Assembly (NCBI GenBank): GCA_003255025.1
Contig: QANY01005492.1
Coordinates: 556,297 to 620,296 of the forward strand
Origin: Datisca glomerata
Lineage: Eukaryota > Streptophyta > Magnoliopsida > Cucurbitales > Datiscaceae
Direction: 5' to 3'
DNA: 64,000 nt
Shown: positions 32,759 to 45,181 of the stretch, one piece after another
How the letters are laid out: each line of letters opens with the position of its first letter
Position numbering within the stretch: the first letter of the stretch is position 1
Notes under the pieces: generated by a model
Seen by the model: the letters and a program-made list of their open reading frames with translations, nothing else
What the model was told of the DNA's origin: nothing
The model's database searches: none
Position numbers and translations under genes: made by a program

Positions 32759-35384
32759 GTATTCATATTAAACACTTTCAAAAGATAATTTTACTTAACA
32801 TAAAGAACATCAATATAATAATTGACAACATTAACATTTAATCATTTCAACAAAATTTAACCTGAAAACTAACTTATCCTTAAAATATACAACTAAACTT
32901 GTTTCAATAAATGAAAAATATAAAAAGTGAAATTTTGAGTCTAAAAAATGAAAAATGAAGAACCTAAGTTGAATGGTAGTGTTTCATAACAGGGTATGCG
33001 GTGCCGCTAGACCTTCACAATGCCGAAGGAAAACACCATTAGCAGTTGTTAGTAGGTGAGTATAAGAAATAAACAGATCTGCACCATTAAAAATTACATA
33101 GATGAGGCGAATTGAGGAATGAATAGAGTAGTGTTAATGAATAAGAATGAGCATAATCATGGAATTTTAGATAATAATAACTAAGAAATGATTAAATGTA
33201 GAATCACATAATAAGGATAGTGCAATTTGTAGCTGATATGAGTTTTCTTGCAAACAAACACTATTCTAATCATAACAGTAGCCCAAATAGTGAAAACAAA
33301 GAAGCTACAGCCTGAAACAATGAAGAAAAACAATCTTGATTACTCAAAAATGGTGAACTTCACCAAGAACAGTGAAATTATACCCCTATACCAAGATGTT
33401 CGAGAGCTTGGCCTCTCCCAAAATAACCACTACTTAACTGACTCCCTCCCCCCTTTATTCAATCCTCATAATTACAAAAGCCTAACTAACTTGCCTAATC
33501 AGCACCCTTTTTCTCTCTCACCTAACCAACTCATTTCTGCCCCTTTTCCATCTCATCCCCCCTCTAATTACATTTACTCTTCTTTTTCTAAGGGCCTAAC
33601 TATAGCTAATTATGTGAGTTACATTCAAAGATTCATTGGTTATTTTCAACAATTTATTGTCCTTGTTCTTTCTATCCAAAGATATGTAACTCTCTTCTCC
33701 AAATAAGAATTAGCTTTGTGATAGACCAGGTGACATCAAAATGCCAACACAAGTTTCACTAGAAAAGCCATCATTTCATGCCATAGGTTGTTATTCTCTC
33801 TGATGGGAAGTGGGATGAAGTGATACTAGCAACAAAAGGTGCAAGAAATTACAATAGAGAGAAGATGATACAACATAAGGTCAAGGTTTCAACCTCATAA
33901 AATTCCATGAAGTTGAGAATGATAGTGAAATCAACATCGTCAGTCATGTGATCTTCTGACCCTCAACTTCAGCCTGCATAAATAAGCAAACATGTAAAAT
34001 CAAATCAACTATCCAAGTTAAAATGCTTCCACATATGCACCGTACATAAAAAATAAATAAATAACAAAAATTACCTAATAATAAATGCCTTTCACAGACA
34101 CAAAAACCTTACATAATTTGTGAGTTCGAGAAACATATGCTTGCCATTCATGACTCAACCTAGCAACGTACAAAATAAAAAAATTGAATAATGAATTTTT
34201 TTCCCGGAAGGAAAATACCTGTAAAAACTACCAACATGACAGAGGAAACCACGCCAAGGAAACACACGAAACCAGCAAAAGAATTAAATCAAAGGGAGTC
34301 ACAATAAGGAATTAATAGTGAAAAAGAAGCTAAAGGAAATGTATGAAAAATGGTGAAAAGAATTATTCCTGGAATCTAACAATAATGGCATATGAAAGTA
34401 TATTCAAAATTCATATATCAAACAATTTTCTGACCTAATTAAGGCATCTCTATATAAATTCACTATTTGCAACCACATAACATCTACATGTTCTAAATTT
34501 CTCCCAATTAGGCTATAATCTCATAAGGAATCCAATTTCCATGCCAAATCCCACTGCACACAAGCAATAACTAGTCCTTAGCAATTAAAATAATTTGTGA
34601 GTATTTTCAGATCTAAGACAATAAGTTTTTTTGTGACAATAAGTTTCTTTTTAATTTTAAAAGAAACCAAGAAAAGAAATGTACGTAAGTTTAAGAAAAG
34701 ACCTCATACCAAAAAGATGAAATAGTTTATACAAGCTACAATCTAGTTACTAAGAAGTAAAAATAGATGAACATCTTTTAAACGATAAAAATAGAGTAGA
34801 AGACAACAAGTAGGACAACACAAAGTCCCAAACATTCCTCAACTACATAGCAATAAGATAGACAATTTGAAGTTACCTCTTTTGCATTGTTTTCTCCAAA
34901 GCGACGAACCAACCTACTTTTGAGTAGGTAAATGCTCCGCAACTGTCTCATTACTTGCATCATAATAGATGAAATTCTGATTGGAGTAGTAAAATAATTT
35001 GCTAGACAAAGTTCATTAGGAAATGTTGACGTTTTCCCTTGGTATTGTTTAAATTGGATATTTCCTTGTTTTTATCATTAGGATCGTGTCTTAAAGAACA
35101 TGGAGAAGTAAATATTATTGTATGATGAAACTATAAACTGATATTTATTATTTCAAATCGATACTTGAATGTTGGATGCAAAGGCTAAGAAGTAATCTTT
35201 TATGTACCTTTAGTTTCTTCAGTCAGATGTGCAATAACATCATACCCATATAGTGAATTCATCGAGGAGCTCCTCTATAAGGAGAAACATTTTATGCTAT
35301 ATACATATATATAAATGTCAAAAACACGGGTTAAGTACATGCCAAATGTCAAACTTTGAAAACCAAATTCAAAACATGGATTCA
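32759..35384. other. Unassigned stretch within the broken TH1 locus
   Basis: An open frame at 33,248-33,706 (+, 152 codons) has no recognisable domain and a composition rich in Asn, Ser and Pro, so I do not call it a gene. On the minus strand near 33,905-33,985 a piece with DVDFTII and NFMEFYEVE weakly recalls the VDVYFDGKEFHELRS segment of TH1 but is too poor to claim. The HGTGCTLASC exon of TH1 was looked for and not found. Confidence 0.3.
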
Positions 35385-35572
35385 TGACTTTCAAGAGTCT
35401 TTGTAAATGAAAGGCCAATGGGTGATAGATTTAATTATTTTTCAGTTTTTTTGGCAAGAGTAGAATCTATATAAAGGCCTTGTTGAGTTCATTGGAAAAC
35501 ACAACTTAGAGGAATACAAAAGTTAAATATTTCAAGTGAGTTTTTAGTTTACTATTGAGTTTTTAGTTTACA
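35385..35572 (+). repeat. 5' LTR of copia element 4 (partial)
   Basis: Matches the 3' LTR (39,655-39,921) from TCAAGAGTCTTTGTA onward, including a TATATAAAG promoter-like box and GTTGAGTTCATTGGAAAACAC. It ends TTTACA next to the primer site. The first ~105 bases are missing or diverged, and GAGTTTTTAGTTTAC is duplicated near the end. Confidence 0.8.
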
Positions 35573-35575
35573 AAT

Positions 35576-35587
35576 TGGTATCAGAGC
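35576..35587 (+). promoter_or_regulatory. Primer-binding site of copia element 4
   Basis: TGGTATCAGAGC, complementary to the 3' end of initiator tRNA-Met, lies three bases after the 5' LTR. Confidence 0.9.
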
Positions 35588-35589
35588 CA

Positions 35590-38500
35590 ATGACGAATGT
35601 GACAGGTCAAATGCCGCTACCACGACTAACGAAGGCGAACTATGAGAATTGGAGTATTCAAATGAAAGCTCTTCTCGGCTCTCAAGATGCATGGGAGGTG
35701 ATCGAAGAAGGTTTCGAAGAACCAACAAATACCACGGGATATACGGCGGCTCAAAACAAGGCATTTAAAGAGGCGCGAGCGAAGCATAAGACGGTGTTAT
35801 ACATGTTGTTCCGAGCCGTTGATGAGTCGGGCTTTGAGAAGATTGTCGGTGCAACTACTTCAAAAGAAGCGTGAGACATTTTAGCAAAAGTGTTCAAAGG
35901 AGCCGACCGAGTCAAGCAAGTGCATCTCCAAACTCTTCGTGGCGAGTTGGAGAGCATGAAGATGAAGGAGTCGGAAAGTGTATCCGACTACATCACGCGT
36001 GTACAAGCCGTGGTGAACCAACTCATTCGTAATGGCGAAGCGTTAACCGATGCGCGAGTTGTGGAAAAGATTTTGAGATCATTAACCGACAATTTTGAGA
36101 ATGTTGTGTGCGCAATAGAAGAATCGAAGGACCTTGCGACGCTCACAATCGATGAGCTTGCCAGTTCTCTCGAGGTACACGAACAACGTAAGAATAAAAA
36201 AAGGAGGAGACAGTAGAGCAAGCACTTTAAACCAAGGCGTCAATCAAAGATGAAAAGGTATTCTATTATTAAAATTTCTGAGGTCGAGGGCGTGGCTGTG
36301 GAAGTCGTGAAAATGGTCGCGGTGGTCAAGGCAGCAGTCATGAGAGGTACTATAAGGAGAAGGGACAGTCGAGCCAACCAAATTGGCGTGGAAGAGGACG
36401 CGGTCGAGGAAGAGGCAGCCGGTCGAACTATTCCAACATCGAGTACTACAAGTGTTACAAGTATGGTCACTATGCGAAGGATTGCAACTCCGACAAATGT
36501 TATAATTGTGGTAATGTGGGACATTTTGCAAAAGATTGTCGAGCCGATAAAAAGGTGGAAGAAACAACCAACCTAGTCTTGGAAGACGAAAATGAAGGCC
36601 TTCTCTTGATGGCTCAAAATGGAGTCAACATCAACAATGACACTCTGTGGTACCTCGACTCGGGGGCAAGCAACCATATGTGCGGTCACGAGTACCTATT
36701 CAAAGAGATGCAAAAGATTGAAGATGGTCATGTGTCATTTGGAGATGCATCAAAGGTGGAGGTCAAAGGCCGAGGTACGGTTTGTTACTTACAAAAGGAT
36801 GGCTTAATAGGGTCAATCCAAGATGTTTATTACGTACCAGACCTCAAGACCAACATTTTGAGTATGGGGCAACTCACGGAGAAAGGTTACTCAATACTTT
36901 TAAAAGATCGAGTACTACACTTGAAGGACAAGTAAGGGCGTCTGGTTGCTCTAGTCGAGATGGGAAGAAATCGGATGTACAAACTGAATTTGAGAAGCGT
37001 ACGAGAAAAGTGTTTGCAAGTCAACGTAGAAGACAAGGCGTCGCTGTGGCATCTCCACTTTGGTCACCTACATCAAGGTGGTCTAAAAGAGTTAGCAAAG
37101 AAGAACATGGTGCACGGGCTACCGGACATGGACTATGAGGGCAAATTTTGTGAATAATGTGTGCTTGGCAAGCAAGCGAGAGCCTCATTTCAAAATAAGG
37201 CAGAATATCGAGCTAAACATACTCTCGAGTTGATTCATACCGACATATGTGGCCCAATCGCCCTTGAATCTTTCAGTGGTAAAAGGTACTTCATTACCTT
37301 TATCGATGATTTCTCACGGAAAACTTGGGTTTATTTTCTGAAAGAAAAATCCGAGGCATTCGAGGTGTTCAAAAAGTTCAAAGTGATGGTGGAGAAGGCA
37401 GCTAGTAGACACATCAAAGCCGTACGATCCGATAGAGGTGACGAGTATACTTCGACGGCTTTCATGGAGTATTGCGAGGAGCAAGGCATAAGGAGATTTC
37501 TAACCGCACCGTACTCACCTCAACAAAACGGTGTGGCCGAGAGGAAGAACCGGACTATTCTCGACATGGTTCGATCAATGCTCAAGAGCAAGAAGATGCC
37601 GAAGAAATTCTGGGCAGAAGCTGTGCAATGTTCCATCTTTGTACAAAATCGATGTCCACATGTGAAGTTAGATGATCAAACACCACAAGAGGCATGGAGC
37701 GGACAAAAGCCGACAGTTTATCATCTCAAAGTATTCGGTAGTGTAGCTTATGCACACGTACCGGATCAACGAAGAATGAAGCTCGAAGATAAAAGAAAAA
37801 GGTATATTTTTATTAGGTATTATGAGAAGACAAAAGGGTACAAGCTACTCGACCCGATAAGCAAGAAGGTGATGGTGAGTCGTGATGTGCGAGTAAATGA
37901 AGCAAGCGAGTGGGACTGGAACAATTTGACGGAGGTTATCATCGACGTTGGAGAATCATCAGTCATTGCACCAACAAGTATACCAACAAACTATGAAACT
38001 ACCGATGATGAAGATGAACCACAACAACCAAAAATGCGAAGTTTGCAAGATTTGTATGATGCGACAGATGAGGTACACCTTGTATGTCTTTTGGCAGATG
38101 CTGAAAATATCAGCTTTGAAGAAGCGGTGTGAGACAAGAAGTGGCAAACTGCCATGAACGAGGAGATTAAGGCGATTGACCGCAACAATATATGAGAGCT
38201 AGCAGAATTGCCGAAAGGCAGTCAGCCTATTGGTGTGAAGTGGGTGTTCAAGAAAAAGATGAATGCTCAAGGTGAGATAGAACGGTACAAGGCGAGACTT
38301 GTTGCAAAGGGATACAAGCAAAAGATAGGAATCGACTATGACGAGGTGTTTGCTCCTGTTGCAAGAATGGAGACAATTTGATTACTCATTTCACAAGCTG
38401 CGCAATTCAAATGGCAAATATTTTAAATGGATGTCAAGTCGGCATTCTTGAATGGTGTGCTCGAAGAAGATGTCTACATCGAACAACCACCCGGGTTCAT

Positions 38501-39638
38501 GAAAATCGGAGAAGAGAAGAAGGTGCTAAAATTGAAGAAGGCGCTTTACGGGTTGAAGCAAGCACCACGGGCATGGAATACACGTATCGATACATATTTC
38601 AAGGAGAACGGGTTCAAGCAATGTCCCTACGAGCATGCCCTTTACGCAAAGAAGAATGGAGGTAACGTGTTATTTGTTGCTCTTTATGTCGATGACCTCA
38701 TTTTTATGGTAAACAATGATGAGATGATAGAAGAGTTTAAGGGTACAATGACACGGGAATTTGAGATGACAGATTTGGGCTTGATGAAGTTTTTCCTTGG
38801 TTTGGAGGTTAGACAAGTAGAGACAGGTATTTTTGTATCACATGAGACATATGCAAAAGAGATTTTGAAGAAGTACAAGATGGAAAATTGCAACCCGGTA
38901 TCAACACCAATGGAACCAGGTGCAAAACTCTCGAAGTTCGATGGAGGAGAACGTGTCGATGCGAGTAGATACCGGAGTTTGGTAGGAAGCCTTCGATATC
39001 TCACATGCACAAGACCGGATCTTTAATTAAGTGTCGGTATTATAAGTCGGTTCATGGAGGAGCCGGTTTATTCATATTAGAATGCGGTGAAGCGAATCCT
39101 ACGGTACATCCAAGGAACGGTGCCACTCGGGTTGTTCTACTCGAAAGTAGAAGATTACAAGTTGGTTGGCTACTCCGACAGCGATTGGTGCGGAGACATA
39201 GACGATCGGAAAAGTACGTCGGGATATGTGTTCTTTATGGGAGATACTGCATTTACTTGACTTTCAAAGAAGCAACCGATCGTGACGCTCTCGACGTGTG
39301 AAGCTGAATATGTGGAAGCATCTTGGTGTGTATGTCATGCGATATGGCTTAGAAATTTGTTGAGCAAGATGGAACTAAAGCAACTAGCTGCAACCGTGAT
39401 TCAAGTTGACAACAAATCAGCAATTGAGTTGGCAAAGAATTCAGTGAACCATGAAAGAAGCAAACACATTGACGTTCGTTTTCACTTTATCTGAAATCAT
39501 GTGAAGGAAGGAAGTGTGGAATTGGTGCATGTGGCAAGTCAGGATCAAGTTGCTGATATCTTCACAAAAACGCTACCGAAAATACTTCTTGACAAATGCA
39601 AGAAAATGATTGGCATGACGGATGGTAGAAGCATTTAA
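35590..39638 (+). pseudogene. Copia element 4 gag-pol, near full length but interrupted
   Basis: In order: gag (from 35,590, MPLPRLTKANYENWSIQMK), a first zinc knuckle damaged as CYKYGHYAKDC and a second intact one CYNCGNVGHFAKDC (about 36,500), and protease WYLDSGASNHMCG (36,648). Integrase follows with HTDICG, RSDRGDEY and NGVAERKNR supplying the D, D, E residues (37,220-37,560), then reverse transcriptase with MDVKSAFLNG and LYVDDLIF (38,427-38,705), and RNase H with STCEAEYVEA and FTKTLPK (39,285-39,580). The layout and ~4.5 kb size are those of Ty1/copia (Tork/Tnt1-like in appearance). In-frame stops or shifts occur at about 35,872, 36,213, 36,933, 37,154, 38,130, 38,424 and 39,024, so it cannot move on its own. 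It sits inside the broken TH1 locus. Confidence 0.92.
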
Positions 39639-39654
39639 GTTTATGGGGGAGTTT

Positions 39655-39921
39655 TGTTGAATAAACATTAAATGTTATGTTTTAGTGGGTTTTTTTTTCA
39701 ATTAGAAGTTACAATTTAGAATTTACAATTTAGAAGTTAGTGGAAACATAAAATGTCAAGAGTCTTTGTAGATGAAAGGTCAATGGATGATAGATTTAAT
39801 TATTTTTCAGTTTTTTTTTTGCAAGAGTAGAGTCTATATAAAGACCCTGTTGAGTTCATTGGAAAACACAATTTAGAGAAATACAAAAGTTAAATATTTC
39901 AAGTGAGTTTTTAGTTTACTG
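39655..39921 (+). repeat. 3' LTR of copia element 4
   Basis: Begins TGTTGAATAAACATT just after the purine tract TATGGGGGAG (39,641) and ends near AGTTTTTAGTTTACT. It pairs with the 5' copy at 35,385-35,572. Confidence 0.85.
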
Positions 39922-40432
39922 ATTGATGTTGATTCCATAATTTCCTATTGACATGTTTGGTTGGCAATAACACTTCACGTGATGATACAAAATCTAAAGG
40001 AGGTCCTTCATTAACTGATCATACAATGTTTTTGCATTTCTATTTTCCTCACTTTTCAACCGACATTTGACTTGGATCCGATGGTTGAACTACGTGAGCC
40101 AAACAAATTATCATTAAAATTCAGGTTGATGTGCCTAAAGTTCTTTCATATCCTAGTTGAATCCTTATGGGAAACCTAGAAAGTAAAAAATAGTAATCAT
40201 GGAAACCTTATATATCCTGACTACTTGCGGGTAACTAGTATTGGCCAAGGAATATAGGAGGAAAATATAAACAAGTTTTACTGTGTACTGTAAGCAAACC
40301 GATCAGAGAAGGAAAAGAGCCAAATAAGAAAAAGAAAGGAACAATAAACTGCATTACTAGAGTACATCAAAATTGGAAGTTGAACATGGATAGCTTTTTC
40401 ATAAGAAGAAGTTAAACGCACCTAAACCCTAC
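39922..40432. other. TH1 intron-like sequence
   Basis: No coding or repeat recognised. Lies between the copia insertion and the next TH1 exon. Confidence 0.4.
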
Positions 40433-40501
40433 AAGAATTGAAGGACCAGCTAGCACATCTCCACTTGTAGATACCATGACAGGATCAACTACTAAAGCTT
40501 C
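40433..40501 (-). pseudogene. TH1: TH1, HMP-P kinase (ThiD) exon
   Basis: Exactly 69 bases between an AG acceptor (40,502-40,503) and a GTAGGG donor (40,432) encode EALVVDPVMVSTSGDVLAGP plus SIL. ALVVDPVMVSTSG is a conserved stretch of the ThiD-type kinase fold. The phase fits the neighbouring exon. The preceding family exon (VKTGMLPS...) was not found between this and 41,504, so at least one exon is missing. Confidence 0.85.
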
Positions 40502-40594
40502 CTTCAGGAAAATCCATGAATCAGTTCAAAAGTCAACAATGATTTTGCTTACAATTTATTTTTAATAGGGAAAAAGATCGTTGACGCGAGGGTT

Positions 40595-40665
40595 TAAACT
40601 CAGGACCTCCCGTTCTAATAGCATGTTAAGTTGCCAATTATCCCAAAAGCTTAAGCTGCAAATCA
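40595..40665 (-). repeat. tRNA-derived SINE-like repeat
   Basis: On the minus strand, GGGATAATTGGCAACTTAAC resembles an A box, and GAGTTTAAACCCTCG about 20 bases later a B box. Similar stretches are common in eudicot intergenic DNA. Ends not defined. Confidence 0.4.
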
Positions 40666-40689
40666 TCTCTTACATTATAAATTTAACAA

Positions 40690-41503
40690 GAACATCTGCA
40701 GCATTTCATTAGTTATTAGGTGGTGACGAAAAAATGCGAACGAAAAAAGGGCATCTCTTTGTTTGATAAATAGGCTAATGTTCCTAAGTTTCAGAATTCT
40801 CACCATTAGTCCAAAATCTGAGACTTGTCTTCTTTCAAATACTATTATCATTCAACAAAATTCCTTTTATGATGAACTTCTGGATAGAAGAAGTATAAAA
40901 TTCATCAACTTGATTAAAACCATCAATCAAGAATACTTGCATGTGATGCAACTGGTACTCTTGAACGATAGAAGTCTATATACAGTACTCCACCTTAAAA
41001 GGAAAATACAGAGAGCACATTTACATAAAGACTCTAAACTCCGAACGTACAGAAATATCACGCTCCATTACTGTCAAGCGAGTATATTTGGTTTCTTCCA
41101 TGAAAATTTCTCCGCAAGAATACATTGATATGTTTAAATATCACCTAGGATTTGTAATATCAGTAGAGCCGAAGAGACTAATTCCATCTTTTTCCTTCTC
41201 CGTTTTCCCTCTTTGTTTCTAAAGGAGATATAAAAGAAACAGTTTCTCAATTGATGGGGGCTATTTAGCAATCTAAAATTGAGAAGATCAAATTGACACA
41301 ACGGCTGATGGGGGCTGCTTTAATTTTTCTTCATTAATCTTAAGAGCTATATAGGCTTCTCTCATCTACAATTGGAGGATATGGACAAGACATGTGAGTC
41401 TGGACTCCCATTCTATAAGAAACGTATGCATGACCACGTCTTTCTCATAGTACTAACATAAACTGATTCAATTCGCTAATTGCAGTCACCAGCCATGACT
41501 TAC
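40690..41503. other. TH1 intron-like sequence
   Basis: No exon recognised. The KTGML exon expected here on the minus strand is absent. Confidence 0.45.
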
Positions 41504-41578
41504 CACATCAACTTGCATATCAGACAAAACAGACTTCAACTGCTCTGAGACAAAATCCTCATGAATAATGCTTACACC
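41504..41578 (-). pseudogene. TH1: TH1, second visible ThiD exon
   Basis: Seventy-five bases between an ATTGTCAG acceptor and a perfect GTAAGT donor encode GVSIIHEDFVSEQLKSVLSD and MQVDV. In the family this follows TAQNTxGVQ and precedes VKTGML. The exon itself is undamaged and in phase with the exon at 42,104-42,241. Confidence 0.9.
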
Positions 41579-42103
41579 CTGACAATATCATAATTGAAGA
41601 CCATAATTCACCAAATGCCAGAAACTTCTATTCGGTCATGTAAAGGAATAATTTAAAAGCAAGGAGGCATAATGCTTATGGAGTAAGCTCGACAGTTTCT
41701 TTTCTTTTTTTTTTTTTCTTTTTTTGCAGTAAGCTCGACAGTTACTAAATATAATTCGCATCACTTCTTTGGGAGGGGGAATGGGGAGACTTGATGTAAG
41801 CTGTTTTCACATCTACTGGTTTGAAATAGTAAAACAATATATAAAAGTCCAACCACAATTCTTTATTTATTTTCACTCTTCATACCCTTCCGAAGAACCA
41901 TAGGGACCGTTAGTTATGCAATATATATACACATATATATACAAGACGTCAGTCATGATTAGTAGATGTAAGTACTTAGTAGATGGCCTTTTGGTCTAAT
42001 TGTTTTGTATACGCTAGTGGTTAAACCTCAAGGTTCTCGCTGTTTGATGCAATACACTTTTCATCACCACAAAATTATAGATATGTCAGCATCAGACTAC
42101 AAC

Positions 42104-42300
42104 CTGAACCCCGACAGTGTTCTGTGCAGTAACAGCAGTTATCACAGTGGAGCAATACACTCCACGAGCATCACATGTCTTTAAATCAGCTTGGATTCCA
42201 GCACCTGCTCCTGAATCAGAACCAGCAACCATCAAGATGTGGAATCTTCAATTTGTAGTGATCCTTGCAAGAGAAACACTGTCTTCCTGCCTCTCCATGG
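42104..42300 (-). pseudogene. TH1: TH1, first visible exon (ThiD N-terminus)
   Basis: Encodes [20 protein letters not shown], then [20 protein letters not shown] and NTVGVQ (42,241-42,104), ending at a GT donor. [15 protein letters not shown] is the start of the ThiD-like kinase. Upstream in the same frame is a TGA at 42,248-42,250. The expected KIPH lead-in is present but in another frame, because two bases between CAT and CTTG appear to be lost. ATG at 42,299 therefore cannot read into the kinase. A TH1 N-terminal transit peptide was not recognised. Together with the ThiE damage this points to a pseudogene. Confidence 0.85.
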
Positions 42301-42400
42301 TAATTCACCTCCGGTACACTCGACTGGACCTCGAATTAGCAAAGAAACACTCAAACACTTGGACTGTTGAGACACTCTTGAACTAACTAGGAATGAGTTC

Positions 42401-43640
42401 ACTGGCAAACAACACTGGGAAATGAATCAGTACAAATTCAGAAAATAGAGAGAAAGAATTCTTTCCGAACATGTCCAAGAAAATTCAAAACAGAAAAAGA
42501 AAAGTAGTACTAATCTTTCGCATTGAGTAATATCGTTATATCAGTTAGAGAACTATGATATCAAAGGCTTATATTTGTTCACTTAAGTTTGTTGTTTGTC
42601 ATCCAATGAACAATTTAGCTTGCAAGTACAAATTATACGTTCTATAAGCAACCACACAATCAGAGCAAATCCAACACCAATTAAGAATACGGACCGGCGA
42701 TCCCAATAAATATTACTTCAAATTCAATGAAATTTAGAAGAAAGAAACCCACAATCCATTTGAAGTTGCTATCAGTTGATTTTATCCTCGATACTGAGTA
42801 ACTAGAACAGATATGTCAAAGAAATTGATAGTTTTTTTTTATATAAAAAGCTAACCTCTCTCTCTCTCTCTCTCCCTCTCTTTTCCTTTTCTGGTGATAC
42901 GAAGGTCAATCGGGGGAGAGGATAATTCATTAGCCAATTCATTTTCTGTCTTGCTCGGTTTTTTCTCTTATCTGTTTCGTCGGAGTTTTAACAGTAGAAA
43001 AGAATAGTATGTATTCGATGTACCTCGTGGAAGGAGGATGAGACCGAGAGGATCAGAGCGTACGTATGCCATAACAAAATGTATGCTAACTCATTGGAAC
43101 CCTGTTTTCAAGGTTTAGAAAATGTGAGGTTCAAGGGATGAGGATCCTCGGTCACAGAACATAGATCAATACAGGGGGAAACATCTTGATACATTTATCC
43201 GTTAGCATGGACAAGAACAAATTCAAACTTCTCATTTGCAGGTAGTCTTCTGTCTTGTCCATTTACTTTACCTGTTGACTTTATTTTTTATAGTCGTTCA
43301 ACCTGCGAAATAGCAAAAAATCAAATTTGTCTATAAATAATTAAATAATAAACAAATAAACTAAATCATCCATGTAAGTAAACCATGAGTTTTTATTTTG
43401 AAAAAAGAAAACTTTTGCCACAAGTTCACTTCCTCAATTGCGAAATTCCTCAAAGAGTTATTCCCATCTCAAAGATGCATATAATATAGCAACTACCATT
43501 CGACACGTTAATATCTTCGGTGAGTTGAAAACTTGAAATAGTTGTGGAAAAAAATTTATTGATACAAAAGTGAAAAAAGCAATTATAAGGTATTTAGCTA
43601 ATGCTTGCTTTACTCTAGATGTTGGTTCCTAAGGCAACAC
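42401..43640. other. Upstream flank of TH1, no gene
   Basis: Includes a short (CT)n run at 42,857-42,880, of the kind often found near plant promoters. No other feature was recognised. Confidence 0.4.
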
Positions 43641-43783
43641 CGTGGAATAATTTTAGAGCTATTTTTTTAGTTGGAAGGGTAAATATTATAACCAAGAAAA
43701 CACAAATACACAATTCAAATGGCATATCCAGGATAGTACAAAGTCAAGGGCAAAAACTAGAAAACTAGAAAACAACTAGGAAT

Positions 43784-44040
43784 CTAGTACCATCTCTCTA
43801 AGATAGAATCAAGACTATGCAACATAACAGATTGAATGTAGATAAGCCTATGTCTAATCAAACCAATGATCTTCTTCAAAAGAAACTTCAAAAGAAAAGA
43901 AGGATCAAGGATCTTGCCAAGAAAAGTTCTCATGTTTCTCTCTGACCAAATACAATAGACAAGTATAGAAAACACAAACTTGACTTGAATAACCCAAATG
44001 GCATCAGAATGAGAAACCTGCAGAGTCCAGAGAATAAAAT
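43784..44040 (-). pseudogene. LINE reverse transcriptase C-terminal fragment
   Basis: An open frame on the minus strand reads FILWTLQVSHSDAIWVIQVK, then FVFSILVYCIWSERNMRTF, then KIIGLIRHRL. The IW.ERN.R.F pattern with the following Ile/Leu-rich stretch is typical of the C-terminal zf-RVT region of plant LINE polyproteins. The frame stays open to 44,040, where it is cut by LTR-like sequence. No poly-A tail was recognised. Confidence 0.6.
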
Positions 44041-44650
44041 TGTTGGAATCGGTGGCGTCGTGCGGCGGAGGGGTGATGACTTTAAAAAATAAATAAAAAC
44101 TTTATCGATTAAAAATAAAAACAATTGCCACGCCGTGGTTTCCAAAAAAAATTTCAATGAAAAATATTTTTTTTCATCAGATCCATTATATATTTATATA
44201 TTAAAACAAAGGCATACAAAAATAAGAGTTATACCTCTTATAGTCTTATCAAGCGTCATTGCAAATAACGAACTTGTAATCTCACGAACAACATACTGTG
44301 AGCCAACATCAAGATCTTCCAAGCCAATCCTCTAATACACTAGGACGTGTGTGAGCACGTAAAATAAATCAAGACACTTTTCTGTCTCTAGATGTACTTA
44401 ACACATGTGATCTAGAGATTTTGGAGAAGGACTATTGTGAAATAAAACTCTAAGAACAAATTAAGAAAACTCACAAAGCTTTCTTATTAACCTTTAATTA
44501 CACAGCTGCACACTCTGAATTTCTTTGCGGTGTGCTAGGAGTGAAAGAGCATCACATATACAAGAAGGAACATCCTCCCTTCTTTTATATTATATAATGT
44601 TTAGAAAACAAAACATCACATATGCAAGAAGAAGAAACATTCTCCCTTAT
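44041..44650 (-). repeat. LTR-like 3' portion, minus orientation
   Basis: On the minus strand this ends ...CGATTCCAACA at 44,041. Upstream are TATAAGAGGTATAACTC and ATAAATATATAATGGATC, in the same order and spacing as ACAAGAGGTATATGATTCC and AAATATATAATG near the ends of the large LTRs at 21.5, 56.5 and 63.8 kb. It is a diverged relative inserted into the LINE fragment. The 5' end was not found. Confidence 0.6.
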
Positions 44651-45058
44651 TTTGCCAATTTAGATGTTTAGAATAAGAATTATATTCAGAATCGTTGTAA
44701 CTTATGGATATATAATGTAAAGAAGCTTTTGGAGTTGCACTTTTTTTGTGTATAGTTGATAATAACTATGAGTATTGTAACATTCGGAATTTGTATTTTT
44801 CTAACCAAGAGGATTTTACCTTCTATAATTTGAATTGTCTAGAATAGTAAAAAATATACTTGCTTAGAGTAAGTAGATTATAAATTCTACTTGATCTAAG
44901 TAGATTTTACCTTCAACATTTCAAATTGTCTAGAATCACAAAATTTACTTGTTCAGAATAAGTAGATTACTACTTTAATTTAATCTCTTAGCACATTGTT
45001 TTTTTTAAATCCTATACTGGACATAACTACGTATGTAACTGCATATATTTTTATGCAT

Positions 45059-45127
45059 AAAGTCAGGGTATTGATGCAAAGATCAGTCAATAGCACAAAG
45101 TCAGGGTATTGATGTAAAGATCATCAA
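45059..45127 (+). repeat. 39-bp tandem duplication
   Basis: AAAGTCAGGGTATTGATG followed by (C/T)AAAGATCA occurs twice, at 45,059 and 45,098. Confidence 0.85.
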
Positions 45128-45181
45128 GCCTAAATGGAATGGGTCTAGCCAAGTATGGAATAGCAATTCTGCTAGGCTTCC

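Noticed and set aside
33248..33706. 152-codon open frame on the plus strand
   Set aside because: No domain, low-complexity Asn/Ser/Pro-rich composition, and it lies inside a decayed intron region. Open length alone is not enough.
33905..33985. Minus-strand piece resembling the TH1 VDVYFDGKEF segment
   Set aside because: Only a few residues agree and the flanking motifs (VLVKGGD, HGTGCTLASC) are absent.
41985..42060. Possible third SINE-like tRNA motif (GCTAGTGGTTAAACCTC)
   Set aside because: Only one box-like word is present, with no partner at the right spacing.
42117..42386. 89-codon frame on the plus strand
   Set aside because: Antisense to the TH1 first exon, which has a clear family match.
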